Assembly: GCA_023420245.1 (NCBI GenBank)
Contig: JAEZWL010000030.1
Span: 1-49,414, forward strand
Direction: 5' to 3'
Source of the DNA: Bacillota bacterium
GTDB taxonomy: Bacteria > Bacillota > Clostridia > Oscillospirales > Acutalibacteraceae
Length of the DNA stretch: 49,414 nt
Shown: one piece after another, positions 25,801 through 33,209 of the stretch
Numbering within the stretch: the stretch's first letter is position 1
Layout of the letters: every line of letters begins with the position of its first letter
Notes under the pieces: generated by a model
Databases searched by the model: none
Told to the model about the DNA's origin: nothing
What the model saw: only the letters and a program-made list of their open reading frames with translations
Translations under genes and position numbers: made by a program

Positions 25801-27721
25801 CGCAATAATAATTGTAGAGAAAAGGCTTGTCGTTTTTAGGATTAGTGAAATAATCTATTCCCACAATACCGCCGATATAACTGCCTGTACCGCTGACAGA
25901 CCCCACATTGTAGCAATAAGAAATTTCGGAATGTATGGAGTACCCCCATTGAGCACATCCTGCAATACCGCCGACATACTTCTCCCCGCCGCTGACTGCG
26001 GCGGTGTTGTAGCAGGTTGTAACGGAACCAGCCGCTCTTCCCACAACACCGCCGACTTGTTCGCCTGTGCTGCTGACCGTTCCTATATTGTAGCAATTTG
26101 AGACCGGTGCGGTATCCGAATTTCCGCCCGCAATGCCACCGATAAAACCACCTGTATTCTTAATCTCTCCGGTGTTGTAACAGCTTTTAATCGGGCTGTG
26201 CGCAACTCCCGCAATGCCGCCGCAATAGTTAACTGCGGGGCCGCTGACCAATGGTGTGCCGCCGCTGACCGATGCTGTGTTGGAGCAGTTTGAGATAGTG
26301 GCATTATTCCGTATTTGCCCCGCAATGCCGCCGAGATATCCATTGCCGGTGATCGGGCCGGTGTTGGAGCAATCTGTGATGGAGTTATATCCATCACCTA
26401 CAATTCCTCCAGCCAAACCGGAACTGCTAACCGCTCCTGTATTAGAGCAATTTGAGATGGTTCCAGACACTCCCGCAATGCCGCCGATTGAACTTCCCGT
26501 GGCGCTGATTGTCCCTGTATTGGAGCAGTTTTTGATTGGGCTGTACGTGCCATCTAAACTAGGGCTACTCGCATATCCCGCAATGCCGCCGACATAGCTC
26601 TGGCCGCTCACTGTCCCTGCATTGGAGCAGCCGGAAATTATGGTTCTGTTGTAAAGGGCTCTTCCCACAATGCCGCCGACCTCCTGTGGACAGCTCACTG
26701 ACCCTGTGTTGGAGCAATTTGTGATTGCGTTATAAGCATTTCCCGCAATGCCGCCGACCCCATTTAGCGTAACGATGTTGGCAACATTTTCCGTGCCGCG
26801 GACCGTCGCTGTATTGTAGCAGTCTGAAATTGTGCCATTATTTTGTCCCACGACACTGCCAACAGTCCCGGTTCCTTTGATATAGCCATTTATTATGCCG
26901 ACATTTTTAATCATGCCGGAAGATGTGTATCCAAACAGACCCTGATACTTATTTTCATTATTGGTATGCAAGCCGCTTACCGTTTTGTTCCCACCATCAA
27001 ATGTGCCGGCAAATGGTTTTTGAAGAGAAGTACTTAAAATATCCCATGTTCCGATTGGTGTCCAAACATTTGCGGACAGGTCAATATCGTTGGACAGCGT
27101 GATGGTCTTGCCCGTAAATGTATTTCCATTATTCGTCAAGTAAGCAAGTCCCGCGAGTTCCTTTGCCGTGCTGATCGTAAACGCTGACGCGCTTCCGCTA
27201 TACCAAGTTGTATCGTAGTTGCCCGGGCTCGTCCAGTAACAGCTCGCAGTCGCCTTTGTAGTCGCCGCAAAGCTCGACTGCAAAGTATCAGCAGTGCCGT
27301 CGTTTGTTACAAGGTAGAAATAATAGGTTGTAGCTGCTGAAATTGCGATTGTGCTGCCGGTCGTATCCTTAGCTCCGTTCACGGCATAAGCATATGGAAG
27401 ATAACTGCCGCTGTTTACAACAGCACGTTTGGCAGAGTCGCTTTTCAGCGCAGTTAAATCTGCGCTGTTTTTGGTTGAGTAATACACCTTATAGCTTGTC
27501 GCATTGCTGATCTCCGGAATTTCAATTCTTGCGGAGATGTCATAAGGAATCACTTTGAACTCCGTAACCGTATCTGCGCTTGCGGTCAAGCCCACCGCCG
27601 GAAGCGTTCCCACTAGGATTGACAGTGCAAGCGTAATTGCCAAAGCCCTTTTGCCTACACCGGCTGAGTCGCCGATCTTTTTGAATATCTCTTTGATCGT
27701 TTGTCTTTTCTTTTTGAACAT
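22820..27721 (-). CDS. Large secreted GLUG-repeat surface protein
   Basis: 1,633 residues from the ATG at 27721, chosen for its GGGAGGGAAAG ribosome site. Order: basic N-terminus and signal peptide ending near LTASADT; a fibronectin-like segment; about twelve GLUG-type repeats (GGIAG...I..C.NTG.V); three ~88-residue beta-sandwich repeats of the DUF5018-like kind (ISVTVP.GT.V.NLIATFS...YTVTA.DGSTQNY); Ig-like segments; and a C-terminal beta-rich region. GLUG repeats occur in secreted adhesins and IgA-protease-type proteins. No LPXTG or SLH anchor is visible, so attachment is unclear. It may be an adhesin or polysaccharide-binding protein. Confidence 0.85.
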   Translation of the reverse strand: MFKKKRQTIKEIFKKIGDSAGVGKRALAITLALSILVGTLPAVGLTASADTVTEFKVIPYDISARIEIPEISNATSYKVYYSTKNSADLTALKSDSAKRAVVNSGSYLPYAYAVNGAKDTTGSTIAISAATTYYFYLVTNDGTADTLQSSFAATTKATASCYWTSPGNYDTTWYSGSASAFTISTAKELAGLAYLTNNGNTFTGKTITLSNDIDLSANVWTPIGTWDILSTSLQKPFAGTFDGGNKTVSGLHTNNENKYQGLFGYTSSGMIKNVGIINGYIKGTGTVGSVVGQNNGTISDCYNTATVRGTENVANIVTLNGVGGIAGNAYNAITNCSNTGSVSCPQEVGGIVGRALYNRTIISGCSNAGTVSGQSYVGGIAGYASSPSLDGTYSPIKNCSNTGTISATGSSIGGIAGVSGTISNCSNTGAVSSSGLAGGIVGDGYNSITDCSNTGPITGNGYLGGIAGQIRNNATISNCSNTASVSGGTPLVSGPAVNYCGGIAGVAHSPIKSCYNTGEIKNTGGFIGGIAGGNSDTAPVSNCYNIGTVSSTGEQVGGVVGRAAGSVTTCYNTAAVSGGEKYVGGIAGCAQWGYSIHSEISYCYNVGSVSGTGSYIGGIVGIDYFTNPKNDKPFLYNYYCGYSGGVWQPEAASAQDVAGQVIPFISYRTPLGIGEATTITELTPSTLNSAFKTAFGITAIQYPDAYESSDPGIITVNGYTVTAIANGTAFVKGKAGTGATPNANIILTQKSLNMTDTTSGFNGPEITVKGMISQPITVSENCMKAITAFSIGSSTGVIDSVNHTISVTVPYGTNVKNLIATFSQNGSGVKVGTTAQTSGTTGNDFRNPVIYTVTAKDGSTQNYKVTVTVAQNTAKAITLFYVGSYACVINEANHTISVTVPKETDVTNLIATFSLSGSSVKVGSTVQTSRVTANDFTNPVIYTVTADDGSTQNYTVTVAKNAPKEITGFSIGSYAGVVNEFDHTISVTVPKGTDVTNLIATFSQSGSSVEVGSTVQTSGTTANDFTNPVIYTVTAADGNTQDYIVTVMVGGSANKLLESITKPDDVSNIPNGTAKTSAALNLPSTVTLITDKGPVTAKVTWAVGASSYDTSKTTTQTFVVNGTVTLPAGVNANGIPLSTRISVTVDAASGGGDSTNKTVTGFAPLATAIKSQTVENGADFSSLNLPQKLEVIGKDISGLFVKVSNWICGTYNSTVAGAYKFTPALDHSYVDSGYVDSGYVIGSGVSLPEITVTVKGKPGSAHNNHAKDTSSSPSATNGKTGIQVDKTNNTATVTTKPDSVITNGTTTHMETNVPSVLVDNTATATAGEAVDTTKKSAVVINLPTDDIKQQLAAKQAVELTVTVPSDVARNTNENLAVTINSSKEILEAAKENLSDVTIRIKDVDTQQLKYSWTFKGADLAKSTTPMTDVNIAMCVRLTTEVPKVHALTPTNTGLVLSFDHSGVLPSVASVKFSALEKGFQAGQTLYFYYYNPTTRQIDPLGSRHTVDADGNIAVQILHCSDYVLLPNAVRSLTLDTKIYTMPVNHRYEIGVKLTNTKGTSVKVYSSTKGAASIIKLKNGNYQVTGLKVGLTYIMFDVYDEKNKLIKKAHASVRLITKNGVKPTGDSWRQTAIF
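24580..25366 (-). repeat. Three tandem ~260 bp coding repeats (DUF5018-like modules)
   Basis: Three successive units in the surface-protein gene encode near-identical modules; the most similar stretches read NLIATFS and NPVIYTVTA in each. The second and third copies are closest. Recombination between them could change module number. Confidence 0.75.
25855..26900 (-). repeat. GLUG-type short repeats within the surface protein
   Basis: About a dozen imperfect repeats of roughly 75-100 bp encode GGIAG(x)n I.(x)C(Y/S)NTG.VSG. On the plus strand they show as recurring CCGCAATGCCGCCGA and TTGGAGCA-like strings. Several adjacent units share stretches of DNA identity, suggesting recent expansion. 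Confidence 0.75.
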
Positions 27722-27785
27722 TTCTTTCCCTCCCGAATTTTTCCGTTCTGCGTTGCGGATTAATGAAATAATATCCATTTTTCCT

Positions 27786-27971
27786 TCATTTAAAAAACCC
27801 CAAACAGTAGAGTATCATGACTGCCGCGATCACAATTACGGCGATGCAGCCCAAAATAATACGCCGTTTCGCACTGTCATTGGACACCAAATGGTTGCAG
27901 ATTTCGCAGCTGGTGTCACTCCACGTCACCTTTGCGCCGCAGCAGCGGCAGCGAAAAATTTTCAAGTTCAC
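27786..27971 (-). CDS. Small zinc-ribbon membrane protein
   Basis: 61 residues starting from a GTG with GGGGTGA upstream. The N-terminus has two CxxC knuckles (CRCCGAKV and CEICN), a zinc ribbon, and the C-terminus is one hydrophobic helix (ILGCIAVIVIAAVMILYCLGFF). Small zinc-ribbon membrane proteins are common in Clostridia but their function is unknown. It lies 64 nt upstream of the surface-protein gene on the same strand and may be co-transcribed. Confidence 0.65.
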   Translation of the reverse strand: MNLKIFRCRCCGAKVTWSDTSCEICNHLVSNDSAKRRIILGCIAVIVIAAVMILYCLGFFK

Positions 27972-28138
27972 ATAGATTCACCCCACAGGCTTACAAACTT
28001 TTACAAAGATACGCTACCATAAAAACGTATGCTATGACCATGCTCGACATAAATAACTGTTTTTACGACATATTTGGAATTTATCTCCCAATTTTTTTAT
28101 GATATAATATACAAAACAATGATAGGAGGCGATGCTTG

Positions 28139-28846
28139 ATGGCGCTTAAAATTGCAGTTTGCGACGATGTTGCGGCCGATAGACAGTGGTTGGCATCGCT
28201 CGTCAAAGCAGAACAGCCTTACTGTGAGCTGACTTCCTACGAGAGCGGCGAGGCACTGCTCTGGGATTTCGAAAGCGGAGCCCGCTTCGATCTCTCCTTT
28301 TTAGATATCTTCATGAACGGGATGAATGGAGTGGAGGCGGCGAGGTGCATCCATTCTGCCGACCCCGACACACTTTTGGTATTTGTCAGCAGCAGCAATC
28401 ATTTTTACCGCGAGGCATACGATCTTTACGCCTTTAACTACCTCATCAAGCCGCTGACGCAGGACAAGCTGGCCAATGTGCTGCACCGCGCCATGGAGCG
28501 TTTGAACAAAGACAGGGAGCAGGTTATCCGTGTTTCCTTTAATCATAGCCTGTATACGGTACGCTGTTCACAGCTTCTGTATCTTTCGAGTAGACAGCAC
28601 GTGATCAATTTCCATATGAAAAATGGAGAAATAGTAAAATCCTATGGCAAGCTGGACGACTTTATCACGCAGCTTCCCGCGAAATTCTTCGTACGCTGCC
28701 ACCAGAGCTTTATCGTAAACCTGAGCTATGTGACGAATATGACAGGGGACGAATTTGTTCTGGATAAGATAAGGATTCCGGTCTCCAGAGGCTACTACGA
28801 ACAGGCGTGGGAGAAATACCAGACGCAAATGTTTGATGAGTTTTAG
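28139..28846 (+). CDS. LytTR family response regulator
   Basis: 235 residues. N-terminal receiver domain (about 3-115) with the acidic pair Asp9-Asp10, phospho-acceptor Asp56 (SFLDIFMNG) and the LIKPL lysine; C-terminal LytTR DNA-binding domain (about 130-232), including YLSSRQHVINFH and FFVRCHQSFIVNLSYV. This is the AgrA/VirR type. AGGAGG precedes the ATG. Its partner kinase is encoded 55 nt downstream. The adjacent surface-protein gene transcribed away from it is a candidate target. Confidence 0.92.
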   Translation: MALKIAVCDDVAADRQWLASLVKAEQPYCELTSYESGEALLWDFESGARFDLSFLDIFMNGMNGVEAARCIHSADPDTLLVFVSSSNHFYREAYDLYAFNYLIKPLTQDKLANVLHRAMERLNKDREQVIRVSFNHSLYTVRCSQLLYLSSRQHVINFHMKNGEIVKSYGKLDDFITQLPAKFFVRCHQSFIVNLSYVTNMTGDEFVLDKIRIPVSRGYYEQAWEKYQTQMFDEF

Positions 28847-28901
28847 GAACGATAAGAGCAGATTCTATAGCGAATAACGATAAGAATAGAAGGGAGTCAA
28901 C

Positions 28902-30233
28902 ATGACCTATTTGGCGGAGGTATGGAATGTTATGTCGGATACCCCCAGTCTCGTAGTCGCGGTGCTCGGCGGTATGCTGGTTTGTTTTTGCTTTCTGCGG
29001 CCGCGCTGGAAGTGGTGGCTTTACCCTGTTTTGCTGACGTTCACTTTCCTTTCCATACCCATACTGGACAAGCTGTTTATATCGGGAAATCAGGAGTCGA
29101 ACGTTTACAGCATTTTAATAACTGGTCTGGGATATTGGGTCGACATTCTGGTGCTCATCACCTTCCGTGAGCGTTTCGGGGCGACAATCACCCTGCTCTT
29201 CACGCTGAGCATTCTCAATCGGATGTTTGTTTTTCTAGGATATGTACTGCATACACTGTTACAAGCTTTGACCCGCGGAGGTATGGACATGGCAGTGTCC
29301 GTGGTGCTGGCGATGGCGGTAATGTATGTGATACTTTTCCTCATCTGCTGGTTTTTCCTGCGTAAAAAAGGCCGTGTGCTGATTCAAATGAAGGGGAATC
29401 GTCGTAATTGGATCGTACTGGCAGGTATTGCGGTTTCCGCCAAGCTGATCATCGATTTTTGTTCTAACTATGCTTTTAATCTCAACCCGGCTTCTGACAG
29501 TAAGATTATCTGGGCCATGATTGCGCTCTGTGTTTTTTACATTGCTGTACTGATTTTGTACCTTTACAGCGTTTCCGCTACGAGAAAGCATTTGGAGCTA
29601 AAAGCCTCATCCGACCGGCTGACCTTTGAGAAGGAGGCGCAACAGAGGTATTACGAAACACAATTACACAATCAGGAGGAGCTTCACCGAATGAAGCATG
29701 ATATGGACGGACACCTGACCACGATTTCCCGCCTGTTGGAGGGGGATAATAAGGATGAAGCCGTCCGTTATCTGGCTGATCTTGGGGATTATGCCGTGAG
29801 TCATCAAGAAAAAATCTATTCTGACGACCCATATCTCAATGCGGTGATAACCAACTATGCTGCTGTTTTTGAAGAGAATGGCATCCCGTTCGAGTATGAT
29901 GTTCAGCTGGGTACAATGGAGCTGCACCATGTGGAAATATGTCTGGCGCTGAACAACGCACTGCAAAATGCGGTGGAAGCCTCGCTGAGGCTGCCACCGG
30001 AGCAGCGTTACGTCAAATTACAGGTCAAGGCGAAGCAAGATCATTTTTTATTCCGGCTCACCAACCGGTTTCGTGGCGAGCTCACTGCAGACGGTGGGCT
30101 CCCTTGTTCCACCAAGGAAGGCACCGGCCACGGCTACGGTCTGTCGAGCATCCGTAACGCTGCGGAGTCGCTGGGCGGCTTTGCTGTATGCAAAGCCGAA
30201 GAGGGTTTGTTTGTGCTGGATGTGGCAATGTAA
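28902..30233 (+). CDS. GHKL-type sensor histidine kinase (AgrC/ComD-like)
   Basis: 443 residues. The N-terminal ~220 residues hold about six membrane helices, followed by a coiled linker, the phospho-acceptor motif RMKHDMDGHL (His266), and a GHKL ATPase domain with NNALQNAVEAS and GTGHGYGLSSIRNAAE. This is the peptide-sensing AgrC/ComD class. It phosphorylates the LytTR regulator encoded upstream. No AgrB/AgrD-like genes are seen nearby, so the signal is unknown. Ribosome site GAAGGGAG. Confidence 0.9.
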   Translation: MTYLAEVWNVMSDTPSLVVAVLGGMLVCFCFLRPRWKWWLYPVLLTFTFLSIPILDKLFISGNQESNVYSILITGLGYWVDILVLITFRERFGATITLLFTLSILNRMFVFLGYVLHTLLQALTRGGMDMAVSVVLAMAVMYVILFLICWFFLRKKGRVLIQMKGNRRNWIVLAGIAVSAKLIIDFCSNYAFNLNPASDSKIIWAMIALCVFYIAVLILYLYSVSATRKHLELKASSDRLTFEKEAQQRYYETQLHNQEELHRMKHDMDGHLTTISRLLEGDNKDEAVRYLADLGDYAVSHQEKIYSDDPYLNAVITNYAAVFEENGIPFEYDVQLGTMELHHVEICLALNNALQNAVEASLRLPPEQRYVKLQVKAKQDHFLFRLTNRFRGELTADGGLPCSTKEGTGHGYGLSSIRNAAESLGGFAVCKAEEGLFVLDVAM

Positions 30234-30244
30234 TTGCGACGGAG

Positions 30245-30365
30245 CTGGTACTCGGTAACATCTAAAATGATGGAATAGCGGCAAGGGTATTTTGAGTGGG
30301 CAAGGCGGAGGATTGGGGAATACTGTACGTATTCCGATTGACATTACCAAAGAATAGGTTAGTAC
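30245..30365. repeat. MITE-like element, copy 2 (internally deleted)
   Basis: About 105 bases match copy 1 (15290-15455) in inverted orientation at roughly 85% identity, starting at CTGGTACTCGGTAAC. The far end is shortened to TTAGTAC and about 45-60 internal bases are absent. It lies right after the kinase stop codon, between it and a strong hairpin. Confidence 0.65.
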
Positions 30366-30410
30366 AACACAAAAGCGGCTGTGCTTTGACGCACAGTCGC
30401 TTTTGTGTTG
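30365..30410. terminator. Strong bidirectional terminator hairpin
   Basis: Twenty-base arms (30365-30384 and 30391-30410) with a single G-U pair enclose a 6-base loop; one arm holds an A-run and the other a T-run, so either strand gets a U-rich 3' side. It separates the two-component operon from the converging small ORF and the sulfur operon. Confidence 0.8.
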
Positions 30411-30453
30411 CATATATATTTCCAATTTTTATTGTATCGGCTCAATTGGCGAT

Positions 30454-30627
30454 CTAACCATTGTTGCGCTTCTTTGTTGGTGAATCATATTTCCTTATCA
30501 GTTCAGAGATTCTTTCTTTTGATGGGACTTTGTATTGACTATTATTATATGCCGCATATCCAATCACGGGACAAAAATATAGCAAACAAGACAGTATTAA
30601 AATTGTCATCACTAGGATTCGTTTCAT
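30454..30627 (-). CDS. Small exported or membrane peptide, unrecognised
   Basis: 57 residues if started at the ATG at 30627. It has a hydrophobic N-terminal segment (VMTILILSCLLYFCPVIGYAA) that could be a signal peptide or anchor, then a short basic, polar tail ending DSPTKKRNNG. No clear ribosome site is visible and the frame continues upstream, so the start is uncertain. It converges on the AgrC-like kinase gene. It could be a secreted peptide but shows no Agr-type AgrD features. Confidence 0.35.
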   Translation of the reverse strand: MKRILVMTILILSCLLYFCPVIGYAAYNNSQYKVPSKERISELIRKYDSPTKKRNNG

Positions 30628-30719
30628 ACATTGAGTCATTAAGACAGATAGCCGGAAATTAGCCCCGAGGAACATTTATTGTACCGCGGAGGCTAATTTA
30701 TTTTTAAAATAAAAAATTC

Positions 30720-30748
30720 TTGACAATTAAAATAAATAAGAGTAATAT
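30720..30748 (+). promoter_or_regulatory. Promoter of the sulfur (Mar-like) operon
   Basis: TTGACA at 30720-30725, 17-base spacer, TAATAT at 30743-30748; close to consensus. A hairpin (TTAGCC...GGCTAA, about 30661-30697) lies just upstream and could stop incoming transcription. Confidence 0.75.
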
Positions 30749-30800
30749 ATTAAAAAGCAAATATATATATATACTATGTATTAGAAATGGGAGATGGCAA

Positions 30801-30926
30801 GTGAACAGCATCCACAAGATTAAATGCTTCGAAATGTGCAGCTCTGCGTGTATTAGCCGCAGTTCTTTCTGTTGCTGTCATTTTTTAAACAAAATCAAAA
30901 TACGCCGCCGTGTATTATTCGAATAA
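30801..30926 (+). CDS. Cysteine-rich leader peptide (41 aa), candidate cysteine attenuator
   Basis: GTG start with GGGAG at 30789-30793, spacing seven. The 41-residue product has six Cys: Cys9, Cys13, Cys17 and the consecutive triplet Cys24-26 (codons TGT TGC TGT), then a basic tail (KIKIRRR). It lies between a consensus promoter and a strong intrinsic terminator and directly heads the genes for cysteine and methionine assimilation. The same plan occurs at 22435-22539. The Cys-codon segment TTGCTGTC (30872-30879) could pair with GGCAGCAA (30950-30957) in the terminator's left arm and loop, a possible antiterminator contact. Function is inferred. Confidence 0.72.
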   Translation: MNSIHKIKCFEMCSSACISRSSFCCCHFLNKIKIRRRVLFE

Positions 30927-30944
30927 AGAACACCTTTTTTCGTA

Positions 30945-30975
30945 CCCCCGGCAGCAAAAACTGCCGGGGGCTTTT
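30945..30975 (+). terminator. Intrinsic terminator between Cys-leader and the sulfur operon
   Basis: Perfect 10-base GC-rich arms CCCCCGGCAG / CTGCCGGGGG with loop CAAAAA, followed by CTTTTCG. It lies 18 nt after the leader stop and 48 nt before the first structural gene, so transcription into the operon must pass it. Confidence 0.85.
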
Positions 30976-31022
30976 CGATATATCCGAATAACAAAAAATG
31001 CGTAAGAAAGGAACTGATTGCT

Positions 31023-32189
31023 ATGAAAAGCCACATGTTCAACACAAAACTGATCCACGGAGGAATCGATGGAGACAAACAGACTGGTGCGGTAAGTGTA
31101 CCGATTTACCAGACCTCTACATACAGGCAAAAAGAATTAGGAGGGAACACTGCCTATGAATATTCAAGAACCGGAAACCCTACCCGTGAGGCAGCGGAAA
31201 AGCTGATAGCTGAATTGGAAGAAGGAGTCGCCGGCTTTGCTTTTGCTTCCGGAATGGCCGCCATAGCGACGGTTTTTCTCCTGTTTCACAGCGGTGACAG
31301 AATTTTAATTTCCAGCAATGTGTACGGCGGAACTTTCCGTATCCTAGACAAAGTATTTGCCCAGTTCGGTCTGCAATATGAAATTGTTGATACCTCCGAT
31401 TTGGATTTGCTGGAAAGCAGAATGGAATCCACGGTAAAAGCCGTACTCACGGAAAGTCCCGCCAACCCGCTTCTTACCATTACCGATATTTCCGCGGTTT
31501 CGGAGATTGCGCACCGCCACAATGCCCTTTCTATCGTTGATAATACGTTTATGACACCTTACCTGCAAAAGCCGTTGCTTTTGGGTGCCGATATTGTGGT
31601 ACACAGCGCAACAAAATATCTGGGTGGACACAGCGACCTGGTTGCCGGTCTGGCTGTAACAAATGATGAGGATCTTGCAGAGCGTATCGCATTTTTACAA
31701 AATGCGGCCGGTGCAGTTTTGGAACCATTCGATTCCTGGCTGCTGATACGCGGGATAAAAACGCTTTCGGTGCGAATGGACCGGCACTTGGAAAACGCCG
31801 TGTTCGTTGCGGATTTTCTTCACGGCCATCCCGCGGTGAATAAAGTCTATTATCCGGGATTTTTCGATTTTAAAGGGTACGAAATCCAAAAAAAACAGGC
31901 CTCCGGCGCGGGTGCGATTATTTCGTTTGTCCTTTCGGAAGGTTATGATATCCGGGAATTTTATAAAAGCGTTAATCTGATCACACTGGGCGAAAGTCTT
32001 GGGGGAGTCGAATCCTTGGTTTGCCACCCGGCCAGTATGACGCATGCGTCGTTCCCCTACGAATTGCGGCAGAAAATAGGCATTGTCGATAATCTGGTTC
32101 GCCTTTCCGTAGGAATCGAAGATAAGAACGACCTTGTAGAGGACCTTGCCGGTGCATTTAAAAAAGCGGAAAGGAGGGAGTTGCTTTGA
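31023..32189 (+). CDS. mccB: Cystathionine gamma-lyase/synthase family PLP enzyme
   Basis: 388 residues, typical of the Cys/Met-metabolism PLP family. The YSRTGNPTR motif (about 47-55), FASGMAAI, and the PLP lysine Lys198 in HSATKYLGGH are present. The family includes cystathionine gamma-lyase (cystathionine to cysteine) and gamma-synthase. With the cysteine-synthase-like gene overlapping its stop, the arrangement resembles mccA-mccB of reverse transsulfuration, here in reverse order, so cysteine formation from cystathionine is the favoured role. Gamma-synthase or beta-lyase activity cannot be excluded. First structural gene after the attenuator. Confidence 0.85.
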   Translation: MKSHMFNTKLIHGGIDGDKQTGAVSVPIYQTSTYRQKELGGNTAYEYSRTGNPTREAAEKLIAELEEGVAGFAFASGMAAIATVFLLFHSGDRILISSNVYGGTFRILDKVFAQFGLQYEIVDTSDLDLLESRMESTVKAVLTESPANPLLTITDISAVSEIAHRHNALSIVDNTFMTPYLQKPLLLGADIVVHSATKYLGGHSDLVAGLAVTNDEDLAERIAFLQNAAGAVLEPFDSWLLIRGIKTLSVRMDRHLENAVFVADFLHGHPAVNKVYYPGFFDFKGYEIQKKQASGAGAIISFVLSEGYDIREFYKSVNLITLGESLGGVESLVCHPASMTHASFPYELRQKIGIVDNLVRLSVGIEDKNDLVEDLAGAFKKAERRELL

Positions 32190-33100
32190 ATTATTATAAC
32201 GGCATTTGCAGTCTCATCGGGCATACTCCGCTGATGAAGCTGAATCAAATGGGATTCCCCAAAGGTGTGAATGTCTTTGCGAAGCTGGAGCTGTGGAACC
32301 CGGGCGGAAGCGTGAAAGACCGCATGGGGGCGGCTCTGATAAGGGACGCGGAGGAGCGCGGAATTTTAAAGCCGGGCAGCACGATTCTGGAAGCCACAGC
32401 CGGCAACGCGGGGATTGGAATTGCCTTGGCTGCGCTGGGGAAGGGTTACCGTGTGGTTTTTGCCGTGCCAGAAAAGTTTTCCCTCGAAAAACAGGCATTC
32501 ATGCGCGCGCTGGGTGCGGAAATCGTTCATACCCCTCTCGAAAAAGGGATGCAGGGCGCATTCGACGAAGTGGAAAAACTGAAAAAAGAAGTTAAGAATC
32601 CGGTATTGCTGAACCAGTTTACCAACCAGGCCAATCCGCAAGCGCATTATGAAACAACCGGGCCGGAAATTTTCGACGACCTGGACGGTGAGGTCGACCT
32701 TTTGGTGGCAGGCGCCGGCAGTGGCGGCACTTTGACGGGAGCCGCCCGATATTTAAAGGAAAAGCTTCCGCGTCTGCAGTGCGTTATGGCTGACCCGTTC
32801 GGTTCTACCATGGGTGGCGGCGAACCGGGGTGCTATGCGATTGAAGGAATCGGCAATACCTTTATGCCGGAAACAATGGATATGAATTTGGTAGACCGGG
32901 TCATCAAAGTGAAAGATGAGGAGGCGACTGCCGAAGTACGGCTCCTGGCGGCGAAGGAAGGGATTCTTGCTGGCTCATCGTCCGGTGCCGCGTTATCAGC
33001 GACCCGGAAAGCGGCGGATTTCGCGGAAAACGGCAGCAACATCGTTATAATACTCCCGGACCGCGGCGACCGGTATTTCAGTAAAAACCTGTATGGTTAA
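32186..33100 (+). CDS. mccA: Cysteine synthase / cystathionine beta-synthase-like PLP enzyme
   Basis: 304 residues, fold type II PLP protein. Lys44 in NPGGSVKDR is the PLP lysine, TAGNAGIG the substrate loop and GAGSGGTLTG the phosphate site. The domain is stand-alone with no CBS regulatory domain, as in CysK and the MccA cystathionine beta-synthase of Firmicutes. It starts at a TTG overlapping the upstream stop by four bases, with AGGAGGG upstream. It would join O-acetylserine with sulfide (cysteine) or homocysteine (cystathionine); adjacency to the gamma-lyase favours the latter. Confidence 0.87.
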   Translation: MNYYNGICSLIGHTPLMKLNQMGFPKGVNVFAKLELWNPGGSVKDRMGAALIRDAEERGILKPGSTILEATAGNAGIGIALAALGKGYRVVFAVPEKFSLEKQAFMRALGAEIVHTPLEKGMQGAFDEVEKLKKEVKNPVLLNQFTNQANPQAHYETTGPEIFDDLDGEVDLLVAGAGSGGTLTGAARYLKEKLPRLQCVMADPFGSTMGGGEPGCYAIEGIGNTFMPETMDMNLVDRVIKVKDEEATAEVRLLAAKEGILAGSSSGAALSATRKAADFAENGSNIVIILPDRGDRYFSKNLYG

Positions 33101-33209
33101 ACCCGGGTAAAGGATACCCGTTCAAGCGAAAGCTTAACTGCTCTGTCATTTCCGTGGTCGGAAAGAGTATTTATCGGCTGATATAAAAAAATTATGATTG
33201 GAGGTAATT

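Noticed and set aside
25855..26900. CRISPR-like periodic repeats
   Set aside because: The periodicity is coding GLUG repeats inside one long reading frame, with variable, imperfect units.
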